Below, piece by piece: positions 16,124 to 26,582 of a stretch of DNA of 64,000 nt. The notes below the pieces were generated by a model. The model did no database searches, was not told the origin of the DNA, and worked only from the letters and a program-made list of their open reading frames with translations. Made by a program: the position numbers and the translations under genes. Location of the stretch: positions 2,865,326 to 2,929,325 of the forward strand of contig NZ_CP084098.1 in the NCBI RefSeq assembly GCF_036345015.1. Reading direction: 5' to 3'. The stretch's first letter is position 1. Every line of letters starts with the position of its first letter. The stretch comes from Cyanobacterium sp. Dongsha4. Lineage in GTDB: Bacteria; Cyanobacteriota; Cyanobacteriia; Cyanobacteriales; Cyanobacteriaceae.

Positions 16124-18682
16124 ATGAATAGCGACTATATAAAAACAACCTCTCATACTGACTTACAACCAATAACTCATGTTTTAGTATTAGAAGACGA
16201 CTCTTCCCGCCGTACAATTATTTTAGAAGAAGCTAACTATTCGATTGGTAGAGATCCACGCAACAAAATTATTCTATCATCTAAGAAAGTATCCCGTTTT
16301 CATGCCACACTCTTAAGACGTACAGATACAAAAAATCGTAGTTTTTCCTATTGGTTGCTTGATGGAGATTTACAGGGTAATCGTAGCACTAATGGTATTT
16401 TTATTAATGAGAAAAGATGTTTAGTGCAGGAGTTGAAGCACGAAGATACTATCCGTTTTGGGTTTGAAGTTCAAGCTAGTTATTATGTTCTTAATAGCGT
16501 TGATGATTTAGCTTTATTGCAGTCAGGGGATTTTGAAAAAACGTTAGAGTCTGATAGCACAGGGGCAGAAAAAGCACCAGCAAAGAAAAAGGCAGAAAAA
16601 GCTAGTAAGCAGACTTTAGTGATTTCTGAGGCTAATTTGGAGTCAGAGAGAGACAATATTCAGGATTCGGAGGTTGCTAAGTTGGCTTCTTTTCCTGAGT
16701 TGAGTCCCAATCCGATTATTGAGTTAGATTGGAATGGTAATGTTACTTATCTAAATCCTTCGGCAACTAATAAGTTTCCTGAATTAAAAAATAATACGGT
16801 TGTTAACACTCATCCTTTACTGTTAGGTTTGATTGATAATATTACTACTCATGGTAAGAATAATAAATTATTTGTCAGGGAAATTCAGATTAAAGATCAG
16901 ATTTTTGAGCAGTATCTTCATTATTTGCCCGATAAAAAACTCATTAGAAGTTATATTTTCGATTTTACTAAGCGTAAAGCCTTAGAAAGTCAGTTACAAG
17001 AAAGTGAGCAGAGATATAGGGCTTTTATTAGTCAAACTAAAGAAGGTGTTTTTCTAGTCGATGCCAATAACAAAAAAATCTTAGAGGCAAATAATGCTTT
17101 AGCTGATTTGTTGGGTTATAGTCTGGATGAGGTTTATTCTCTTAAGTTGTATGATTTGATTGATTTGTCAACGGCGGTTTTGGATGAGCAGGTAGATTTT
17201 ATCTTAAAGTCGAAAAAGGATAAGGCTGTTGTAAGGGAGTTTGTTTATAAGAGTAAGAATAAGTTACCTCTTGAGCTAGAGTCTAACGTCATTTGGATTA
17301 GTTATGGAGATCAAGTTATACTTTCTTTTACGGTTCGCCCTGTTACTAAAAATATCAATCAACAAACTTATATTCAGGAAGAGGGATTGTATGATTTAGA
17401 GACTGGTTTACCTAATCGTCAATTATTTTTAGAACAGTTAAAAACTGCCTGTGCAAATATTCGTAGGCACAAGGGGTTATTATGTGTTATTTTTCTGGAG
17501 TTAGAAATATTAGAAGAAGGAAAAGACACTCTTGGTTATAGTTTAAGGTCAGGAATTTTAGATGGTTTCGCTAAACGTTTGAGGACTTCTTTAAGGGCAG
17601 GTGATACCGTTGCCCATTGGGAATCTTCTCAGTTTGTTTGTTTATTGCCTCATGTGAGGAGTATTCAGGATGTGGGTAGAATTTGCACGAGAATGTTAGA
17701 AGCCTTAAAACCTCCTTTCTTTTTGGAAAATCATAAGATACACACAAAAATTAGTATTGGAGTCTCTTTAAAGGAATTAGAGGAAAAAAGTGCAGAAACT
17801 CTTTTAAATCAAGCACAAACAGCACTTTTCAGAAGTAAGGAATCTGGCAAGAATAACTTTAAGTTTTTTGATTCTCAAAGACAAGGAGAAATAGAGCGTT
17901 TTTTACGTATTGAGAAGCTATTGGCACACGCTTTGGATAGAAATGAGTTTACTTTACAATATCATCCCCAAGTTGCCATTGATTTGGAAAAAATTACGGG
18001 TATTGAAGCTCTTATTCGTTGGGAGCATCCTGATTTAGGTCGTATTACACCTGATCAATTTATTCCTATGGCGGAGGAAACAGGGTTAATTGTGCCGATG
18101 GGAGAATGGGTATTGGAAACTGCTTGTCGTCAGAGAGTGGCTTGGCAGGGAAGTTATCTGGATGATCAACCAATTTGTGTTAATGTTTCTACTCAACAGT
18201 TTCAACAGCCTAATTTTGTGATGATGGTGAAAGGTGTTTTGGAAAAAACCAGTCTTAATCCTTTTTTCTTGGAACTGGAAATTAAGGAAACTACCCTTGC
18301 TGAAGATAATCCCACTATGGTGAAGATTTTACATGAGTTGGCAGATTTGGGAGTTAGAGTTGCTTTGGATGATTTTGGTACGGGTGTTTCTAGTATTGGT
18401 TATCTTCGACAGTTTTCTTTCTCTACTTTAAAGCTCGATCGCCCTGTAATCAAGAAGATGCGATCGAATCCTCAAGATAAAGCCCTAGTCCATGCTATTA
18501 TCACTCTGAGTAAAAGTTTTGATAACCTGAGAATTGTTGCTGAGGGAGTAGAAGAAAAATCACAAATAGAAGATTTAATTAAATTGGGTTGTCAGGAAAT
18601 ACAGGGTAATTGGTTAACTCCTCCTTTAGTAGAACAAGACATGACAGAATTTTTAGCTAATTACGGTTATATTAGTAAATAA
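16124..18682 (+). CDS. FHA-PAS-GGDEF(degenerate)-EAL c-di-GMP phosphodiesterase
   Basis: The 852-residue protein has an N-terminal FHA domain (about 22-125; YSIGRDPRNKIIL, KVSRFHATLL, NRSTNGIFIN), a charged lysine/alanine linker, two PAS-like domains (about 190-285 and 295-400), a GGDEF domain and an EAL domain. The GGDEF signature is replaced by WESSQF (residues 499-504), so no cyclase activity is expected. The EAL domain keeps E628 (EALIRW), N of CVNVS, E of EIKE, the DD pair (LDDFG), K of LKLD, E of AEGVE and Q of IQG, so phosphodiesterase activity is expected. FHA suggests control by phosphothreonine binding. Sixteen bases separate it from the hybrid kinase. Confidence 0.9.
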   Translation: MNSDYIKTTSHTDLQPITHVLVLEDDSSRRTIILEEANYSIGRDPRNKIILSSKKVSRFHATLLRRTDTKNRSFSYWLLDGDLQGNRSTNGIFINEKRCLVQELKHEDTIRFGFEVQASYYVLNSVDDLALLQSGDFEKTLESDSTGAEKAPAKKKAEKASKQTLVISEANLESERDNIQDSEVAKLASFPELSPNPIIELDWNGNVTYLNPSATNKFPELKNNTVVNTHPLLLGLIDNITTHGKNNKLFVREIQIKDQIFEQYLHYLPDKKLIRSYIFDFTKRKALESQLQESEQRYRAFISQTKEGVFLVDANNKKILEANNALADLLGYSLDEVYSLKLYDLIDLSTAVLDEQVDFILKSKKDKAVVREFVYKSKNKLPLELESNVIWISYGDQVILSFTVRPVTKNINQQTYIQEEGLYDLETGLPNRQLFLEQLKTACANIRRHKGLLCVIFLELEILEEGKDTLGYSLRSGILDGFAKRLRTSLRAGDTVAHWESSQFVCLLPHVRSIQDVGRICTRMLEALKPPFFLENHKIHTKISIGVSLKELEEKSAETLLNQAQTALFRSKESGKNNFKFFDSQRQGEIERFLRIEKLLAHALDRNEFTLQYHPQVAIDLEKITGIEALIRWEHPDLGRITPDQFIPMAEETGLIVPMGEWVLETACRQRVAWQGSYLDDQPICVNVSTQQFQQPNFVMMVKGVLEKTSLNPFFLELEIKETTLAEDNPTMVKILHELADLGVRVALDDFGTGVSSIGYLRQFSFSTLKLDRPVIKKMRSNPQDKALVHAIITLSKSFDNLRIVAEGVEEKSQIEDLIKLGCQEIQGNWLTPPLVEQDMTEFLANYGYISK

Positions 18683-18698
18683 AATTCCAGACTTTTTT

Positions 18699-21398
18699 AT
18701 GTCTTTACGCTCACGTATTATTTTATTATTTATTCTGCCCATGATTAGTGCAATGGGCTTGTTTGGCTATATTTCCTTTCGAAATAGCAATAAAGCAATG
18801 GAAAAATTAGCACAAAAATTACAAGGAGAAATTAACGAAAAAGTTAGTGAGCAATTAACTGAATATTTATCAACCCCTTTATCAATTAATCAAATTAATT
18901 TAGATAATCGTGAACTAGGAATTATTGATTTTGATAACTTTTCTTTAATGGAAAAATATCTTTGGTATCAGATTAATCAATTTCCTAATATTGGTTTTAT
19001 TGGTTATGCTACAGAGACAGGAAACTTAATAGGAGTAGAAAGATTAGATGATAAACAAATAGAAATTAATATAATGGATGATTCTTCACCTTACAATTTA
19101 AAAATTTATAATCTGGATAAAAAAGGTAATAAAATAGCTCAAAAAACAGTTATTCCTAATTTTATTAATCAACAAAGACCTTGGTATCAAAAAGCTGTTG
19201 AAGCGAGAGAAGCAACATGGAGTGATGTTTTTATTTATCAAGGCACTCCTCGCCTTGCAATTTCTGCTGTTGTGCCTATTTATAACCAAGAGAATCAATT
19301 AGAAGGAGTTTTATTTAGCGATTTATTACTATCTTTAATTAGTAATTTTTTACGAGATTTATCAATTAGTAAAACAGGAGAAATTATTATTGTAGATGGT
19401 GATAATTATTTAGTGGCTAGTTCCCTAGAAAAACCATTTTTTATTGCGAATCCCGATGCAAAAAAAATTGATCAATTACCAGAAAGGATTAGTTTAGAAA
19501 ATAGTCAACATGAAAAAATTAGACAATTATCTACTAATATAAATAAAAAATTTAGCTCTTTAAGTAATTTAAAAGAATCACAATTTTGGCAAGTTAAATT
19601 AGATAATCAATATTATTTTATTCAGGCTTTTCCCTACAATAATTATCTAACCGAACCTTGGTATATTCTAATTTTAATTCCGAAACAAGACTTAGTAGGA
19701 GACATTGAAGCTAATACAAGATTAACTATTTTAATTTGGTTTTTTATCCTTTTAATTGCTCTTTTTCTTGCTTTATGGACTACTAACTACATTACAAAAC
19801 CTATCTTACTACTCGATCGCGCCTTGAGCAATTTTCAAAAAGGAAATCATCAATCTCCGATTATTTTAAAACGTCGAGATGAATTAGGACATTTAGCTAT
19901 CGCATTTAACGAAATGACAAGTGAGATACAGGAATTAGTACAAAACTTAGAAGAAAAAGTCAAAGATAGAACAAAAAAACTGTCAGAGGCAAAAGATAAA
20001 GCAGAAGTAGCGAATCAAGCCAAGAGTGAATTTTTAGCGAATATGAGCCACGAATTGCGCACCCCCCTCAATGCAATTCTTGGATTTGCCCAAATTATGC
20101 GTAAATCTCCCACATTACCAGAAGAACATCAAGAAAGTATAGAAATAATTAATCGTAGTGGAGAACACCTATTAACTTTAATTAATAATATTTTAGACCT
20201 ATCAAAGATTGAAGCAGGGAAAATTACTTTGAATAAAGAGAATATCGATTTATATAAACTATTAGATGAAATTGAAGATATTTTTAAATACAAAGCAGAA
20301 AAAAAAGGCATACATTTAATTTTTGAAAAACTGGATAACTTACCTCAATTTATTAAAACTGATGCACCTAAATTACGACAAATAATTATTAATTTAGTCA
20401 GTAATGCCATTAAATTTACAGAAGAGGGAGGAGTTTCTCTTCAGGGAACAATAAATAAACTTAATAATAGTGAAAACAAAGTAGAATTATTATTTATAAT
20501 TAGAGATACAGGAAAAGGAATTAAACACCAAGAATTAGCTACTTTATTTCAACCTTTTACTCAAACAAAATCAGGAAAAGAAGTCAATGAAGGTACAGGT
20601 TTAGGATTATCTATTAGCAAAAAATTTGTTGAGTTAATGGGGGGTAATATCAAAGTTAGTAGCGAGGAAAATGTAGGTAGTATTTTTTCTTTTACGGTTC
20701 AAACTGAAATAATACCAGACTATGAAGTTAAATCAAATCAGATAATGCCCCAAGTAGTTGGTATTGAAACCAATGAAAAAATATATAAAATATTGATAGT
20801 AGATGATAAAGAAATCAACTGCCAACTATTAGTTAAATTATTACAACCCTTTGGCTTTGAATTAAAAGAGGCAAATAATGGAAAACAGGCAGTAAAAATT
20901 TGGGAAACATGGCAGCCTCATCTAATTTTTATGGATATGAGAATGCCCATTATGGATGGTTATGAAGCCACAAAAATTATTAAGGGTACAACTAAAGGTA
21001 ATGCTACAGCTATTATTGCTGTTACTGCTAGTGTTTTAGAGGAGGAAAAAGCGATTATTTTATCGGCTGGTTGCGATGATTTTGTGCGTAAGCCCTTTCG
21101 ACAAGAAACTATATTTTCAATGTTAAGCAAACATTTAGGAATCAACTTTATTTATGAACAAATAGAAGAAAATCAATCTACAGAAATTATCTCGGAATTA
21201 ACAGCAAAGGATTTTGTGGTTATGCCTCAAGACTGGTTAAAAAAATTATATAAAGCTAGTATTGATTTAGATGAGCAATTAATATTAGACTTAATTCAAG
21301 AAATACCAGACTCTCATCAGTCTTTAATTCAAGGATTAAAAAATATTGTTGACTCTTTAGAGTTCGATCGAATCACTACTTTAATTGACGAAATTTAA
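18699..21398 (+). CDS. Hybrid sensor histidine kinase (Cache, HAMP, HisKA, HATPase, receiver)
   Basis: The 899-residue membrane sensor has helix 1 (about 7-25), a large periplasmic Cache-like region containing RPWYQKAVEAREATWSDVFI, helix 2 (about 345-367), HAMP (to about 420), HisKA with H451 in NMSHELRTPLN, HATPase with NLVSNAIKF, DTGKGI and GTGLGLSISKK, and a receiver with phosphoacceptor D746 in FMDMRMPIMDG. A helical tail of about 80 residues follows. It is probably co-transcribed with the upstream FHA-EAL gene. The Cache region suggests small-molecule sensing outside the membrane; the ligand is unknown. Confidence 0.9.
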   Translation: MSLRSRIILLFILPMISAMGLFGYISFRNSNKAMEKLAQKLQGEINEKVSEQLTEYLSTPLSINQINLDNRELGIIDFDNFSLMEKYLWYQINQFPNIGFIGYATETGNLIGVERLDDKQIEINIMDDSSPYNLKIYNLDKKGNKIAQKTVIPNFINQQRPWYQKAVEAREATWSDVFIYQGTPRLAISAVVPIYNQENQLEGVLFSDLLLSLISNFLRDLSISKTGEIIIVDGDNYLVASSLEKPFFIANPDAKKIDQLPERISLENSQHEKIRQLSTNINKKFSSLSNLKESQFWQVKLDNQYYFIQAFPYNNYLTEPWYILILIPKQDLVGDIEANTRLTILIWFFILLIALFLALWTTNYITKPILLLDRALSNFQKGNHQSPIILKRRDELGHLAIAFNEMTSEIQELVQNLEEKVKDRTKKLSEAKDKAEVANQAKSEFLANMSHELRTPLNAILGFAQIMRKSPTLPEEHQESIEIINRSGEHLLTLINNILDLSKIEAGKITLNKENIDLYKLLDEIEDIFKYKAEKKGIHLIFEKLDNLPQFIKTDAPKLRQIIINLVSNAIKFTEEGGVSLQGTINKLNNSENKVELLFIIRDTGKGIKHQELATLFQPFTQTKSGKEVNEGTGLGLSISKKFVELMGGNIKVSSEENVGSIFSFTVQTEIIPDYEVKSNQIMPQVVGIETNEKIYKILIVDDKEINCQLLVKLLQPFGFELKEANNGKQAVKIWETWQPHLIFMDMRMPIMDGYEATKIIKGTTKGNATAIIAVTASVLEEEKAIILSAGCDDFVRKPFRQETIFSMLSKHLGINFIYEQIEENQSTEIISELTAKDFVVMPQDWLKKLYKASIDLDEQLILDLIQEIPDSHQSLIQGLKNIVDSLEFDRITTLIDEI

Positions 21399-21482
21399 TT
21401 TATAATTTTTAACAAGTGTTTTTTTCTCTATTTCTGAAAATTAATCTCCTAAAAAATCAAAAATAATGGGAAAAATATATAG

Positions 21483-21526
21483 TAGTCCTAAATCATTTAT
21501 GAAATGTGGACTATTGACCTTTTTTG
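21483..21526 (+). terminator. Terminator-like hairpin after the hybrid kinase
   Basis: TAGTCC (21483-21488) pairs with GGACTA (21508-21513), and the interior CATTT/AAATG (21494-21498 with 21502-21506) extends the fold. A tract of six T follows from about 21520. It would separate the first two signalling genes from the third. Confidence 0.6.
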
Positions 21527-21652
21527 TTAACCATACACTTAAACATGACATTCTGTTCTGGTCAATAAATTTTATCCCGAATCGAGTTAAGATACCATTT
21601 ATTTTATCACCAAAAAATTAACACCACTAAAATATAATTGCTACAAATAGAT

Positions 21653-22999
21653 ATGTTAGATAGAGAAACCTATGATTTATTAATAGTAGATGATATTGCT
21701 GAAAATATTAAAGTATTAGCTAATATTCTAACTCATAGTAATTATAATGTGAGAAAAGCACTAAGCGGAAAAGTTGCTTTAAGGTCGATAAAATCGAGTC
21801 CTCCAGACTTAATTTTATTAGATATTAAAATGCCAGAAATGGACGGTTATCAAGTATGTCAAATTCTGAAAGAAGATCCAGAAACAAAGTCAATTCCTAT
21901 TATTTTTATTAGTGCTTTAAATGAAGTTTTTGACAAAGTAAAAGCCTTTCAAATGGGAGCAGTAGATTATATAACTAAGCCATTTCAAATTGAAGAAGTC
22001 ATTGCTAGAATTAATAATCAATTAACTATTCAAAAACAGAAAAAATTACTACAACAAGAAATAGAAAAAAGAAAAGAAACAGAGGAGATACTATATCAAT
22101 CACGAGCATTATTAGCCAGTATTTTAAATACCTCTTTAGATGGAATTGTTGCCTTACAAGCAGTGAGAAAACCTTTTAGCACCCATATTGACGATTTTCG
22201 CTGTTTGGTGGTTAATCCTGTATTTGCCAAAATTATTAATCGTCATCGAGATGACTTAGTCGGTAAATTGGTAGGCAAAAAAATAATGTCAAAAATTGAT
22301 CCTAATTTATTTAGTAAACTTGTAGATGTTGTTGATAATGGGGGAGTTTTAGCAGAGGATATTTGCTTTAAACACAATAATCAGAGTCGTTGGTATCATT
22401 ACATCGCCACTAAATTGGGAGATGGTTTCTCCGTTACCATTAGAGATATTACCCGCAGAAAAAAAATGGAGTTGCAATTAGAATCTCTTGCTAAAATAGA
22501 CGCATTAACTGCGATCGCAAATAGAAGACAGTTTGATGAAATTATAGCCAATGAATGGCAAAGACACCAAAGACAACAACAGCCATTAACCCTAATTATT
22601 GCGGATGTGGATAATTTCAAAGCCTATAATGATAATTATGGACATCCTCAAGGAGATGAATGTTTATATCAAATTGCCCAAGGAATTAGTAGAAGCGTCA
22701 AAAGGGCAGGAGAATTAGTAGCCAGATATGGCGGAGAAGAATTTGCGATAATCTTACCCAATACTTCTCCTCAAAAAGCTATCAATTTAGCTAAATTAAT
22801 TCAGAAAAATATTAGAGAATTACAAATTATTCATGAATATTCCCCTACCAATGAAGTTATTACCCTTAGTTTAGGGATAGTAACCATGATTCCTTCATTA
22901 AATAGCGACTACGAAAGAATGATAAGTATAGCTGATCAAGCCTTATATCAAGCGAAAAATAGTGGTAAGAATAAAATTGTAATGGCAAAACCAGAGTAA
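21653..22999 (+). CDS. Response regulator diguanylate cyclase (REC-PAS-GGDEF)
   Basis: A TTG at 21638 extends the frame, but I take the ATG at 21653, giving 448 residues. A receiver (about 8-125; LIVDDIAENI, LLDIKMPEMDG, TKPF) is followed by a coiled linker, a PAS-like domain (about 150-270) and GGDEF (about 280-445) with the intact signature GGEEF starting at residue 360. The autoinhibitory RxxD site is not kept (RAGE at that position). It should make c-di-GMP when phosphorylated; the neighbouring hybrid kinase is the obvious candidate partner. The gene stops just at the start of a repeat element. Confidence 0.9.
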   Translation: MLDRETYDLLIVDDIAENIKVLANILTHSNYNVRKALSGKVALRSIKSSPPDLILLDIKMPEMDGYQVCQILKEDPETKSIPIIFISALNEVFDKVKAFQMGAVDYITKPFQIEEVIARINNQLTIQKQKKLLQQEIEKRKETEEILYQSRALLASILNTSLDGIVALQAVRKPFSTHIDDFRCLVVNPVFAKIINRHRDDLVGKLVGKKIMSKIDPNLFSKLVDVVDNGGVLAEDICFKHNNQSRWYHYIATKLGDGFSVTIRDITRRKKMELQLESLAKIDALTAIANRRQFDEIIANEWQRHQRQQQPLTLIIADVDNFKAYNDNYGHPQGDECLYQIAQGISRSVKRAGELVARYGGEEFAIILPNTSPQKAINLAKLIQKNIRELQIIHEYSPTNEVITLSLGIVTMIPSLNSDYERMISIADQALYQAKNSGKNKIVMAKPE

Positions 23000-23190
23000 A
23001 AAGGGAAGGGGCAAAGTAAAAAGGGCAAAGGGCAAAGGTAAATAGGGAATAGGGAATAGGGAATAGGGAATAGGCAATGGTTTAAGAATTAATAACTCCT
23101 AACTCCTAACTCCTAACTCCTAACTCGTTTCTCCCCAATACCCCAAAACTCTGATACCTGAAACCTGACACTCCAACACGGTGATTTCGA
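23000..23190. repeat. Composite intergenic repeat, inverted copy with tandem heptamers
   Basis: In order: GGGCAAAGGGCAAAGG, about five heptamers ATAGGGA (23042-23074), CAATGGTTTAAGAATTAA, about five heptamers AACTCCT (23094-23126), CGTTTCTCCCCAATACCCC. This is the reverse complement of the block order at 15769-15960, with different heptamer counts. It fills the gap upstream of gltX. Confidence 0.85.
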
Positions 23191-23233
23191 TAGAATAGAA
23201 GACTGCAAGAAATATTTATGATTGTTAAATTTT

Positions 23234-24679
23234 ATGTCCGTTAGAGTTAGAATTGCACCATCTCCCACAGGTAATTTACATATCGGCACAGCGCGCACAG
23301 CAGTTTTTAATTGGTTATTTGCCCATCGTCATCAAGGTTCGTTTATCCTAAGAGTAGAAGATACGGATTTAGAACGCTCTAAGGCTGAATATACTGAAAA
23401 TATTAAATCGGGCTTACAATGGTTAGGATTAAATTGGGATGAAGGTCCTTTTTTTCAAACAGAAAGATTAGACTTATATCGTCAAGCTATTCAAACTTTA
23501 TTGGATAAGGGGTTGGCTTATCCCTGCTATTGCACTCCCGAAGAATTAGAGGCAATGAGAGAGCAACAAAAAGCTAATAATCAAGCCCCTCGTTATGATA
23601 ATCGTCACCGCAATTTAACCCCTGAAGAAATGGCAGAATTTGAGGCTCAAGGGCGTAAACCTGTGATTAGATTCAAAATTGATGATTCTCAACAAATTGT
23701 CTGGAAAGACTTAATCAGAGGCTCTGTGACGTGGCAGGGTAGCGATTTAGGGGGGGATATGGTTATTGCCCGAATGCCTGAAAAAGAGGGCGATCGCTTC
23801 GGACAACCGTTGTATAATTTAGCGGTAGTGGTGGATGATATAGACATAAATATTACTCATGTAATTCGAGGAGAAGATCATATTGCCAATACAGCGAAAC
23901 AGATTTTGTTATATCAAGCCTTAGAGGGAAAAGTGCCAGAATTTGCTCATACTCCCCTAATTTTGAACTCTGAAGGCAAAAAACTGTCTAAGCGAGATGG
24001 GGTTACTTCCATTGATGATTTTCGGAAAATGGGTTTTGTCGCTCCTGCTATTGCTAATTATATGACTTTATTGGGATGGACTTCCCCAGATGGAGAGGAA
24101 ATTTTTACCCTTGATGAGGCGGCGACTAAGTTTAGTTTAGAAAGGGTGAATAAAGCGGGGGCAAAGTTTGACTGGGATAAACTAGATTGGATTAATAGTC
24201 AATATCTTCATCAAATGTCTGCGGAGGATTTATTACCTTTAATAACTCCTTATTGGCAAGAAGCTGGTTATCAATTTAATCTTGATACTGATGAAAATTG
24301 GTTATTAGAAATTACCGCTTTAATTGCCCCTAGTTTAACTCGTTTAACTGATGCTGTAAAAGAAGCCCAATTATTTTTTAATAATGATTTTTCTTTATCC
24401 TCAGAAGCCCAAGAATTTATCCATTCTGTTGGGGTAAAAGAAGTTTTAGAGCAAGTTATTAATAGCCTAAATGAAGATTTAACCATTGACTCTGCTAATG
24501 CTATTATTAAACAAATAACTAAGGATTTAAAAGTTAAAAAAGGTTTAGTGATGCGATCGCTTCGTGTTGGTTTAACAGGAGAATTACATGGGCCAGATTT
24601 ATTACAAACATGGTCATTACTTCATCAAAAAGGAGTAGATAAAAACCGTTTACAAATCGTTTTAGAATCTTTAAACTAA
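23234..24679 (+). CDS. gltX: Glutamyl-tRNA synthetase
   Basis: This class I synthetase charges tRNA-Glu and, in cyanobacteria, usually tRNA-Gln as well; Glu-tRNA also feeds tetrapyrrole synthesis. The N-terminus [20 protein letters not shown] contains the HIGH-type motif, and KLSKR at residues 250-254 is the KMSKS-type motif. The frame is open from a TTG at 23222, but ATG 23234 gives the canonical start and 481 residues. It lies between two repeat copies and is probably transcribed alone. Confidence 0.96.
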   Translation: MSVRVRIAPSPTGNLHIGTARTAVFNWLFAHRHQGSFILRVEDTDLERSKAEYTENIKSGLQWLGLNWDEGPFFQTERLDLYRQAIQTLLDKGLAYPCYCTPEELEAMREQQKANNQAPRYDNRHRNLTPEEMAEFEAQGRKPVIRFKIDDSQQIVWKDLIRGSVTWQGSDLGGDMVIARMPEKEGDRFGQPLYNLAVVVDDIDINITHVIRGEDHIANTAKQILLYQALEGKVPEFAHTPLILNSEGKKLSKRDGVTSIDDFRKMGFVAPAIANYMTLLGWTSPDGEEIFTLDEAATKFSLERVNKAGAKFDWDKLDWINSQYLHQMSAEDLLPLITPYWQEAGYQFNLDTDENWLLEITALIAPSLTRLTDAVKEAQLFFNNDFSLSSEAQEFIHSVGVKEVLEQVINSLNEDLTIDSANAIIKQITKDLKVKKGLVMRSLRVGLTGELHGPDLLQTWSLLHQKGVDKNRLQIVLESLN

Positions 24680-24690
24680 GCAGAAATTAA

Positions 24691-24779
24691 CCTGAGTTCG
24701 GAGTTAGGAGTTATTAATTCTTAATTCTTAAACCATTGCCTATTCCCTATTCCCTATTCCCTATTTACCTTTGCCCTTT
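24691..24779. repeat. Composite intergenic repeat copy, short
   Basis: CCTGAGTTCGGAGTTAGGAG is followed by AATTCTTAATTCTTAAACC, then three CTATTCC heptamers and CCTTTGCCC. This has the same orientation and block order as 15769-15960 but with fewer heptamers. It fills the space between two convergent genes. Confidence 0.8.
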
Positions 24780-26582
24780 TTACTCCTTGCGAATAATACG
24801 GCGAGAATCACATTTTTCCCTTACCTCTTCCTTGCTGAGATTAAATTCAGCTTTCACAGAGTAATTTCTTCCCTCATGGAAACTAGAGTTATAAAGAAAA
24901 GTTAGAGGGGTAAAACCCACTAAACAAACTTCTTCATTTTCTTTAATATCTGCAATAATTTCTTGATCAACTCGACTACTCATGAATTTCTCTAATGACA
25001 TAGCATTAGGATAAGTAAAGTCCCAACGAGTTAAAATAGCAAAAATCATTAACACCATTGTGGCAACATAACCATAATTTTCAGGTTTTAGCCATTTATT
25101 TTTAGTAATAGAATAATGATTAATTAATAAGTATAAATTTAAGGAAATTAACACTATTATCCAGTACATATAATAACGTAATTGATAAGCAAAAGGTAAA
25201 AATGGTGTTATCAAACTTAAAATAATTATAAATATTAAAGCCGTTCTAGTTTCTGGGTTATTTTTCTTACATAAAAACGCAAATAAAATCAAGTTAAATA
25301 TTACATAAAAAGCGAAGTATCCACCCATGCCAAAACTATCTGCTTCCAAGGGTACATAATCCATCGCAATAGTCCAAGGCCAAGGGCGACGCTCATCAAA
25401 AGCACCTATTTCCAACAGAGAAAATATCCATCTTTGAATTGGAGACATAGATGCGATCGCATCTGCCATATAAGTAGAACTAGGTACAACTGTGTGGTTT
25501 AATTCATAGCCAAAAAGAGAAACTTTTAAAGGATAAAAAGGATTTTGATAAAACCATAAATTTTTAACCTCCGTTGCGAAAATTAATAACCCAGAAGCGA
25601 AACTAATTATTAATAATTTGACAATATTTTTTACTTTATTGACAGGATTAAAGCGATAAAAAATTAACCATAAAATTCTAGCCAAAACCACCAAAATTAA
25701 TAAAAATAAAGGAGGAACTAAAAGATATTTACTGTTAGCGGCAATGAATCCACCAATGATAAAAACAATAATATTTTTAGGTTTAATAAAATCTTCTTTA
25801 ATAAAAAATAAGTAGGTAATTATAATAGTAATAGAAAAACCAATATTAGTAAATAAATCTACATAAGCACTGGTAACAGCAATATGAAATAAAGGAACAG
25901 CTAATAAAGCTAAAGATGATAAATAGTAAGGAATTTTCAGATAATTTTTAACAAAAATAAGATAACCAATGAAACTAAAAAAACTAACTAAATTTGCCCC
26001 TTGAGGACGCTCTAAACCAAACAACCACCAAAAAAAACCCTGCAAAATATTGGGCAACATAGTAGAAGTATTGTAAAAAGGTTCTCTTTCAACTTCAAAA
26101 ACATATTCTTGAGGAGAAACCAAGCCCCAAAAACGAGCGGCAAAAGGTAACTGATACATCCAACTATCGCCATTAGGCCAATCCACCGCCACAATGCTTT
26201 TTAAAGCTAAAAAACAAACAATTACTCCCGCAAAAATTTGTAAAGCCTGAGAGTTATTAATGGTAATAATTCTTTTAAGAAAAGGATTGATATTTGGGAA
26301 TAAATTGATGTTTCTTGCTAGAGGTATTTTAACACAAATTAAACCAACGATTATTACTAATAATCTGATGTAGCGAAAATTACCACCAAGTTTTAACCAA
26401 TATCCTACTAAGCCTAAAAATAAGGCAAAAGCCATAAGATTTAAGCCGATAAAAATTAATTTATTTTTTTCTACTACTTTGGATAAATTATCAGAAATAA
26501 AAGGAAATTTACCCTGCAATAAATAAAAACTAGCAACAGAAATTATGATGGCAAGAATCGCACTAACTAGAGGAACAAACAT
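24780..26582 (-). CDS. Multi-pass membrane protein, possible GT-C-type glycosyltransferase
   Basis: The 600-residue protein has about a dozen hydrophobic segments from residue 4 onward and a short soluble C-terminal tail of about 80 residues. After the first few helices comes a polar loop with DWPNGDSWMYQLPFAARFW and EREPFYN; acidic residues in such a loop fit the GT-C fold (ArnT/PMT-like). The family could not be assigned with certainty. No partner gene for glycan assembly lies beside it. Confidence 0.5.
   Translation of the reverse strand: MFVPLVSAILAIIISVASFYLLQGKFPFISDNLSKVVEKNKLIFIGLNLMAFALFLGLVGYWLKLGGNFRYIRLLVIIVGLICVKIPLARNINLFPNINPFLKRIITINNSQALQIFAGVIVCFLALKSIVAVDWPNGDSWMYQLPFAARFWGLVSPQEYVFEVEREPFYNTSTMLPNILQGFFWWLFGLERPQGANLVSFFSFIGYLIFVKNYLKIPYYLSSLALLAVPLFHIAVTSAYVDLFTNIGFSITIIITYLFFIKEDFIKPKNIIVFIIGGFIAANSKYLLVPPLFLLILVVLARILWLIFYRFNPVNKVKNIVKLLIISFASGLLIFATEVKNLWFYQNPFYPLKVSLFGYELNHTVVPSSTYMADAIASMSPIQRWIFSLLEIGAFDERRPWPWTIAMDYVPLEADSFGMGGYFAFYVIFNLILFAFLCKKNNPETRTALIFIIILSLITPFLPFAYQLRYYMYWIIVLISLNLYLLINHYSITKNKWLKPENYGYVATMVLMIFAILTRWDFTYPNAMSLEKFMSSRVDQEIIADIKENEEVCLVGFTPLTFLYNSSFHEGRNYSVKAEFNLSKEEVREKCDSRRIIRKE

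Noticed and set aside
23042..23126. Possible CRISPR array
   Set aside because: The units are seven bases long and directly adjacent, with no spacers, and no cas gene is present.
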